Of a DNA stretch of 64,000 nt, positions 59,910 through 64,000 are shown piece by piece. The position numbers and the translations under genes were made by a program. The first letter of the stretch is position 1. Every line of letters begins with the position of its first letter. The stretch spans positions 310,001-374,000 of the forward strand of contig NZ_JAWJEJ010000001.1 in the NCBI RefSeq assembly GCF_032911445.1, in the 5' to 3' direction. The notes under the pieces are model-generated. The model searched no databases and was not told the DNA's origin. It saw only the letters and a program-made list of their open reading frames with translations. The DNA comes from Sphingomonas sp. HF-S4 (GTDB lineage: Bacteria > Pseudomonadota > Alphaproteobacteria > Sphingomonadales > Sphingomonadaceae).

Positions 59910-60220
59910 GCAAGGCGGGGAGCCTTTCCTTCAATCCCTGGGCCAAGCGCGGCGACATGGTGCTGCGCGTGCTCGCGGCGATCCCGCTGGGATATGCCGT
60001 CGGCAGCCTGTGGGCGATGGCGCTCGCGCGGGGGATACCGGGCGAGCGCTCCGAGGCGACGATCATCGCGACTCTCGTCGCGTTCGTGATTTGCGCGGGC
60101 GCGGCGATGTGGGCCTTCGCGGCGCGCAGCGGCTGGCGGGCGGTGTGGACGCTCGTGCTGCTCGGCGCAGTCGCGGGGGCGATCGCTTGGGCATCGATCC
60201 AGGCGACGGGGCGGCTATGA
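59906..60220 (+). CDS. DUF3649-type small membrane protein
   Basis: The 104-residue protein has three hydrophobic segments: MVLRVLAAIPLGYAVGSLWAMALA, TIIATLVAFVICAGAAMWAFAARS and WRAVWTLVLLGAVAGAIAWASI. The arrangement and the WAFAARSGWRA stretch fit DUF3649 (iron-uptake-associated) proteins, which occur directly after siderophore receptor genes. Both ends overlap neighbours by ATGA, so production is tied to the receptor and the PepSY protein. Function not established. Confidence 0.75.
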   Translation: MSKAGSLSFNPWAKRGDMVLRVLAAIPLGYAVGSLWAMALARGIPGERSEATIIATLVAFVICAGAAMWAFAARSGWRAVWTLVLLGAVAGAIAWASIQATGRL

Positions 60221-61800
60221 ACAACAAGGGATTTCGCCAGTCGCAGGCCTTCCTGCACACCTGGTCGGGGATGCTGCTTGGCTGGCTGCTGTTCGCGGTG
60301 TTCGTCGCCGGGACGATCGCTTTCTATCGCGAGGGGCTCAATCGCTGGATGCGGCCCGAGCTCGCCAAGGTCGAGGCGCCGATGCAGGTGCTCGACGGGG
60401 CGCAGCGCTTCCTCGAGAAGAAGGCGCCGGACGCGAAGTCGTGGTTCATCCCGATGCCCAGCGTCACGAGCCCCGGTACGCAGCTGTTCTGGCAACCCGA
60501 GCCCAAGAAGGGCGAGCCGCCGCGGCGGCGCGGGCGTCGCAACAACCAGGCGCTGATCGGCGCCGATGGCGAGCCCGCCACCGCGCGCGCGACGCGCGGC
60601 GGCGAGTTCTTCTATCGCTTCCACTTCGACCTTTATTACATGCCGGTATTCTGGGCGCGCTGGCTGGTCGGTTTCGCGGCGATGATGATGCTGGTCGCGA
60701 TCCTCAGCGGGATCGTGACGCACAAGAAGATTTTCAAGGATTTCTTCACCTTGCGCCGCGCCAAGGGGCAACGCAGTTGGCTCGACGGGCACAATGCCAC
60801 CGCGGTGCTCGGGCTGCCCTTCCACCTGATGATCACCTATACCGGGCTGGTCACGTTGATGGCGATGCTGATGCCTTGGGCGACGGTTGCCAATTATAGC
60901 GACGATTCGAAGATGTTCGAGACACTGTTCCCGCAGGCACCAAAGGTCGAACGCTCGGAGAAGCGCGTGCCGATGGTGCCGCTGTCGACGATCGTCCGGG
61001 ATGCCGAGCGCCGGCTCGGCGCGCCGGCGGGCTATGTCGACGTGGCCTTTCCCGGCGACGCGAATGCGCGCGTGACGATCAGCCGGAGTCCCGGCTCGAT
61101 GCTGTCGTCGCGCACGCCGAGCATCACCTATGAAGGCGCGACCGGCAAATTGGTGTGGCAGTCGCCTGCGCCGGGCGGCGCGTCGGTGACCGCGGGGGCG
61201 ATGATCGGGCTGCACGCCGGGCGCTTTTCGGGCGACGGGCTGCGCTGGATCTATTTCCTGTGCGGCGTCGCGGGGAGCGTGATGGTGGCGAGCGGGCTGG
61301 TGCTGTGGACGGTCAAGCGCCGCGAGAAGCTGCCCGATCCGAGCCGTCCCCATTTCGGCTTCCGCATCGTCGAGCGGCTCAACGTCGCGACGATCGCGGG
61401 CTTCCCGCTGGGAATCGCGGCGATGCTGTGGGCCAACCGGCTGCTGCCGGTGGCGATGCAAGGCCGGGCGGAGTGGGAAGTCCATGTGCTGTTCCTCGCC
61501 TGGCTGGCGTCGCTGGTGCTGACGCTCGTGCGGCGGCCGCAGATCGCCTGGACGATCCTGCTCGGGACGACGGGGGTGCTGCTCGCGGCGATCCCGTTCT
61601 ACAACCTGATCGCGACGCGGCAGGGCGTGTTCGCGACCCTGCCCCGCGGGGACTGGCTGATGGCGGGGATCGACGTGACGATCCTGGTGTTCGGTATCGG
61701 GTTCGGGGCGATCGCGATGCGGGTCGGGCGGTACAAGCCTGCGGTGCGCAACCCGCGGCGGAAGATGGTGGCCGGGGCGATGCTGGAGCCTGCGGAATGA
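60217..61800 (+). CDS. PepSY-domain membrane protein (ferric-siderophore reductase type)
   Basis: The 527-residue protein begins FRQSQAFLHTWSGMLLGWLLFAVFVAGTIAFYREGLNRWM (first membrane helix and PepSY_TM signature), has a periplasmic domain, HFDLYYMPVFWARWLVGFAAMMMLVAILSGIVTHKKIFKDFFTLRRAKGQRSWLDGHNATAVLGLPFHLMITYTGLV, a second periplasmic domain and further helices. Histidines in the helices (HTW, HNAT, HLM, LHAGRF) could bind haem, as proposed for FoxB/PiuB-like proteins that reduce ferric siderophores in the periplasm. It would release the iron brought in by the upstream receptor. Inserted RRRGRRNNQ stretch is unusual. Confidence 0.85.
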   Translation: MNNKGFRQSQAFLHTWSGMLLGWLLFAVFVAGTIAFYREGLNRWMRPELAKVEAPMQVLDGAQRFLEKKAPDAKSWFIPMPSVTSPGTQLFWQPEPKKGEPPRRRGRRNNQALIGADGEPATARATRGGEFFYRFHFDLYYMPVFWARWLVGFAAMMMLVAILSGIVTHKKIFKDFFTLRRAKGQRSWLDGHNATAVLGLPFHLMITYTGLVTLMAMLMPWATVANYSDDSKMFETLFPQAPKVERSEKRVPMVPLSTIVRDAERRLGAPAGYVDVAFPGDANARVTISRSPGSMLSSRTPSITYEGATGKLVWQSPAPGGASVTAGAMIGLHAGRFSGDGLRWIYFLCGVAGSVMVASGLVLWTVKRREKLPDPSRPHFGFRIVERLNVATIAGFPLGIAAMLWANRLLPVAMQGRAEWEVHVLFLAWLASLVLTLVRRPQIAWTILLGTTGVLLAAIPFYNLIATRQGVFATLPRGDWLMAGIDVTILVFGIGFGAIAMRVGRYKPAVRNPRRKMVAGAMLEPAE

Positions 61801-62093
61801 GTTTCGTCACCTTAGTCTTTGCAATCGCGGCGTTTGCCCTGTTCGGGCTTGCCACCGACGAGCATCACCAAAGGCGGCTGGGCAAGCGGCCTGATATTGC
61901 GACGAAGAAGCGTTTGCGGATTGCCGCATGGGTGCTGATCGTGGCAGCGTTCCCGCCAGCGCTGATGGCGAGCGGCGGCGTGTTCGGCCCGATTTTGTGG
62001 GCCGGCATGCTGATGCTCGGTGCCGGCATCGTGTTCCTGATACTCAATCTGGCGCCGGCAGGGCGCATCGACAAAGCGTGGAGGAAGCAATGA
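61797..62093 (+). CDS. DUF3325-type small membrane protein
   Basis: The 98-residue protein has three hydrophobic segments (FVTLVFAIAAFALFGLATDEHHQRR, LRIAAWVLIVAAFPPALMASG and LWAGMLMLGAGIVFLILNLAP). The motif LATDEHHQRRLGKRP after the first helix is typical of DUF3325 proteins that follow PepSY genes. Overlaps both neighbours by ATGA. Function not established, but consistently found in iron-uptake operons. Confidence 0.75.
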   Translation: MSFVTLVFAIAAFALFGLATDEHHQRRLGKRPDIATKKRLRIAAWVLIVAAFPPALMASGGVFGPILWAGMLMLGAGIVFLILNLAPAGRIDKAWRKQ

Positions 62094-62713
62094 AGCGACT
62101 GATCTTGGCGGCCCTGATGCTCGGCATGGCCGGCACCGCGCAGGCGCACGAAGTGTGGGTCGAGCGTGACGGCAACGGCGCGGTGCGCATCTATCTGGGC
62201 GAGCCGGGCGACGTGCTGCCCGAAGGCGGCGATCCCGAGTTCAAGAACCTCAAGGCACCCAAGCTGCTCTCGGGCAATGCCGCGCTTGTCCGGAAAGCGG
62301 GATATATCGAGACGAGCGCGCCGGCGGGCGACGTCCGCGTCTGGGACGACAATGTCTTCGCGCCCTGGAATGCCGAGGGCAAGAAGGAAGGCGTGGTCTA
62401 TTATGCCCGCGCCGGCCGCAGCGACACCAGCGCCAAGCTGCCGTTCGAGATCGTGCCCGCCGCGGCCGAGGGGAGCCGCTTCACGGTGATCCGCGAGGGC
62501 AAGCCGGTCGCGGGCGCCAAGGTCGTAGTGGTGACGCCGGACAAATGGTCGAAGACGCTGACCGCCGACGCCGATGGCGCGATCGAGGTGCCCGCGCGAG
62601 AGAAGGGCCGGTATATACTCGCGGCGACGGTGAAGGACGAGGCCAAGGCGACGCTGCCGGGCGGTGCGGTCGATGCGGTGCACCGGATTACTACGCTGAC
62701 GTTCGTTAACTGA
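62090..62713 (+). CDS. DUF4198-type periplasmic protein
   Basis: The 207-residue protein has a signal peptide ending AQAHEVWVE. The mature protein has two parts: GEPGDVLPEGGDPEFKNLKAP and a C-terminal beta-sandwich (FTVIREGKPVAGAKVVVVTPDKWSKTLTADADGAIEVP) of the DUF4198/NikM-like kind. Such proteins often sit in nickel, cobalt or iron uptake operons and may bind or shield the metal. Last gene of the receptor operon, followed by a hairpin terminator. Confidence 0.78.
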   Translation: MKRLILAALMLGMAGTAQAHEVWVERDGNGAVRIYLGEPGDVLPEGGDPEFKNLKAPKLLSGNAALVRKAGYIETSAPAGDVRVWDDNVFAPWNAEGKKEGVVYYARAGRSDTSAKLPFEIVPAAAEGSRFTVIREGKPVAGAKVVVVTPDKWSKTLTADADGAIEVPAREKGRYILAATVKDEAKATLPGGAVDAVHRITTLTFVN

Positions 62714-62717
62714 ATCC

Positions 62718-62742
62718 CTCCCCTCCCTTTCAGGGAGGGGAG
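62718..62742. terminator. Bidirectional hairpin between DUF4198 and tmk
   Basis: CTCCCCTCCC pairs perfectly with GGGAGGGGAG (10 bp) around TTTCA, between convergent stops at 62713 and 62744. It shares arm sequence and loop with 51305-51325. Confidence 0.7.
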
Positions 62743-62743
62743 C

Positions 62744-63385
62744 TTAGTTGGTGTGCCACCCGTCGATCGCTTCCAGGGTGCGCGCGTGGACTTCCTCGGG
62801 TGTGCCGCGCGCGTCGATCACGACGTGGCGGTCGGGATCACGCGCCGCCTGGTCGAGGAACGACTGGCGAATGCGGTGGTGGAAGGCCAGGTCGAGTGTC
62901 TCGAAGCGGCCTTCGTCGATCGCACCGTCGCTGAGGCGGCGCTTGCTGCGCGCGAGGCCGATCTCGGGATCGAGATCGAGGACGACCACCAGATCGGGCC
63001 AGACATCGCCGACCGCCTCGCGGTGGAGCAGGCGGATATAGTTCTCGGCCATGCCGCGGCCGGCGCCCTGATAGGCGATGGTCGATCCGACATAGCGATC
63101 CGACACCACCGAGACGCCGCGCGACAGGCTGGGCAGGATGACGCGGCGGACATGCTCGACGCGCGCTGCGGTCATCATCAGCAGCTCGGACTGCTGGTCC
63201 CAGGCATCGTCGTTCCCGGAGAGCAGCAACGCGCGGAGCTGCTCGCCCTGCGGGGTGCCGCCGGGCTCGCGCGTTGCGATCGCCGCGCGGCCGCCCGCTT
63301 CGAGATGCGCGACGATGTGGCGCACCATTCCCGATTTGCCGCAGCCGTCGACGCCCTCGACGGCATAGAAGGATGCCTTGTCCAT
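62744..63385 (-). CDS. tmk: Thymidylate kinase
   Basis: ATG 63383-63385 gives 213 residues; an ATG at 63400 adds five. Motifs: P-loop [51 protein letters not shown] with the conserved [32 protein letters not shown] (lid). It phosphorylates dTMP to dTDP. The residue after GKS is Gly where Thr/Ser is more usual. It is 29 bp downstream of the EAL-protein stop, same strand. Confidence 0.85.
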   Translation of the reverse strand: MDKASFYAVEGVDGCGKSGMVRHIVAHLEAGGRAAIATREPGGTPQGEQLRALLLSGNDDAWDQQSELLMMTAARVEHVRRVILPSLSRGVSVVSDRYVGSTIAYQGAGRGMAENYIRLLHREAVGDVWPDLVVVLDLDPEIGLARSKRRLSDGAIDEGRFETLDLAFHHRIRQSFLDQAARDPDRHVVIDARGTPEEVHARTLEAIDGWHTN

Positions 63386-63414
63386 GCCTTGCCTTAGCAT
63401 GGCGGCGGGCGATG

Positions 63415-64000
63415 TTAAGGCAGTGCCTGGCGAACCGCGGGCAGGGCGGCTTGGCGTTCGAACTGGCCTTCGCGTGCGATGGCGAGGGCTTCCGCTGGCT
63501 CCACGGCACGGCTGTAGAGATAGCCCTGGCCATATTCGCAGCCGAGCGCGGCGAGCAGTTCGGCGCTCTCGCCCGACTCCACGCCCTCGGCGGTGACCGG
63601 CAGGCCGAGGCCCTCGCTGAGGTTGAGGATCGCGCGGACGATCTGGCCGTTGTCCTCGGCGCGCATGTTCTGGACGAAGCCGCGATCGATCTTGATGCGG
63701 TTGAACTGCAGTTCGCGCAGATGCTTGAGGCTTGCATAGCCCGTGCCGAAATCGTCGAGCGCGATCTGGATGCCCGCGCTCTTGAGCGAGAGCAGGATTG
63801 CACGCGCCGTCTCGATGTCCTGGACCAGCCGGTTCTCGGTGATCTCCACGACGAGCCGGCCGGCGGGGAAGCCGGTGGCGCAGAGCACCTGGAGGATGCG
63901 CTGAGGCAGCCAGCTGTCGTTGAGCTGGAGCGGCGACAGATTGACCGACAGCGTCATGTGCGGCGGCCAGATCCGCGCCTCCATGCATGCACGGCGCAGG
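63415..64000 (-). CDS. EAL-domain c-di-GMP phosphodiesterase, N-terminus off the window
   Basis: About 195 C-terminal residues are visible; the frame continues beyond base 64000, reading [11 protein letters not shown] before the internal ATG at 63984. The EAL barrel shows [57 protein letters not shown] (with the metal-binding Asp-Asp pair), [18 protein letters not shown] (catalytic Glu) and [19 protein letters not shown]. The EAL tripeptide itself lies outside. The visible residues indicate an active phosphodiesterase. The N-terminal sensor/GGDEF part is not known. Confidence 0.87.
   Translation of the reverse strand, partial: LRRACMEARIWPPHMTLSVNLSPLQLNDSWLPQRILQVLCATGFPAGRLVVEITENRLVQDIETARAILLSLKSAGIQIALDDFGTGYASLKHLRELQFNRIKIDRGFVQNMRAEDNGQIVRAILNLSEGLGLPVTAEGVESGESAELLAALGCEYGQGYLYSRAVEPAEALAIAREGQFERQAALPAVRQALP

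Overview
This is a high-GC window that reads as the chromosome of a Sphingomonas-like alphaproteobacterium. The evidence is the gene content: several large TonB-dependent receptors of the Xanthomonas/Caulobacter type, receptor-linked tryptophan-halogenase genes, LacI regulators with palindromic operators, Weimberg-type oxidative pentose catabolism close to the Caulobacter xyl genes, and intergenic C-rich/G-rich inverted repeats of a kind common in sphingomonads. I see no rRNA, tRNA, CRISPR array, transposase or phage gene.

Layout. (1) 1-8.1 kb: an L-arabinan/arabinoside block. A GH43 arabinanase and a FucP-type sugar permease run left. A GguC/AraD1-type dehydratase, GH51, GH127 and GH27 run right from a shared divergent promoter. 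(2) 8.1-10.9 kb: a lipoprotein and a pentonate (probably L-arabonate) dehydratase, whose promoter carries the same FadR-type palindrome as block 1. (3) 11-22.5 kb: an Oar-like TonB receptor, CutC, glycosylasparaginase, a GH144-type beta-1,2-glucanase, a LacI regulator, a GH3 beta-glucosidase and a GPH sugar symporter. This looks like a glucan (possibly beta-1,2-glucan) utilisation locus tied together by a TGTAACCGGTTACA operator. (4) 22.5-26 kb: a soluble hybrid histidine kinase. (5) 26-35 kb: a TonB receptor, two tandem tryptophan-halogenase-like flavoenzymes, LacI and MFS. (6) 35-38 kb: AlkB-like dioxygenase, a two-cysteine ArsR of the BigR/SqrR type, and a PfkB kinase coupled to a P-loop kinase. 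(7) 38-50.4 kb and 54.4-57.4 kb: the xylan/xylose regulon (GH10, GH67, GH43, GH3, XylR-like LacI, XylE-like symporter, XylD, XylC, XylB, XylX). (8) 50.6-54.4 kb: GNAT, CocE-like hydrolase, a small unknown protein, and MarR behind a 20-bp repeat array. (9) 57.6-62.7 kb: a siderophore-type TonB receptor translationally chained to DUF3649, PepSY, DUF3325 and DUF4198 genes, a metal-uptake operon. (10) 62.7-64 kb: thymidylate kinase and a truncated EAL protein.

How it fits together. Secreted or Tat-exported hydrolases cut arabinan and glucuronoxylan to pentoses, permeases import them, and two parallel oxidative routes (arabonate dehydratase + GguC/AraD1; XylB-XylC-XylD-XylX) convert them to alpha-ketoglutarate semialdehyde. 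The final semialdehyde dehydrogenase and the L-arabinose dehydrogenase/lactonase are not in the window. Three recurring operator types seem to partition the regulons: TAGTCAGACTA (arabinose), TGRTAGCGCTAYCA (xylose) and TGTAACCGGTTACA (glucan). The xyl promoters share a -35/operator geometry that also appears upstream of the xylose symporter.
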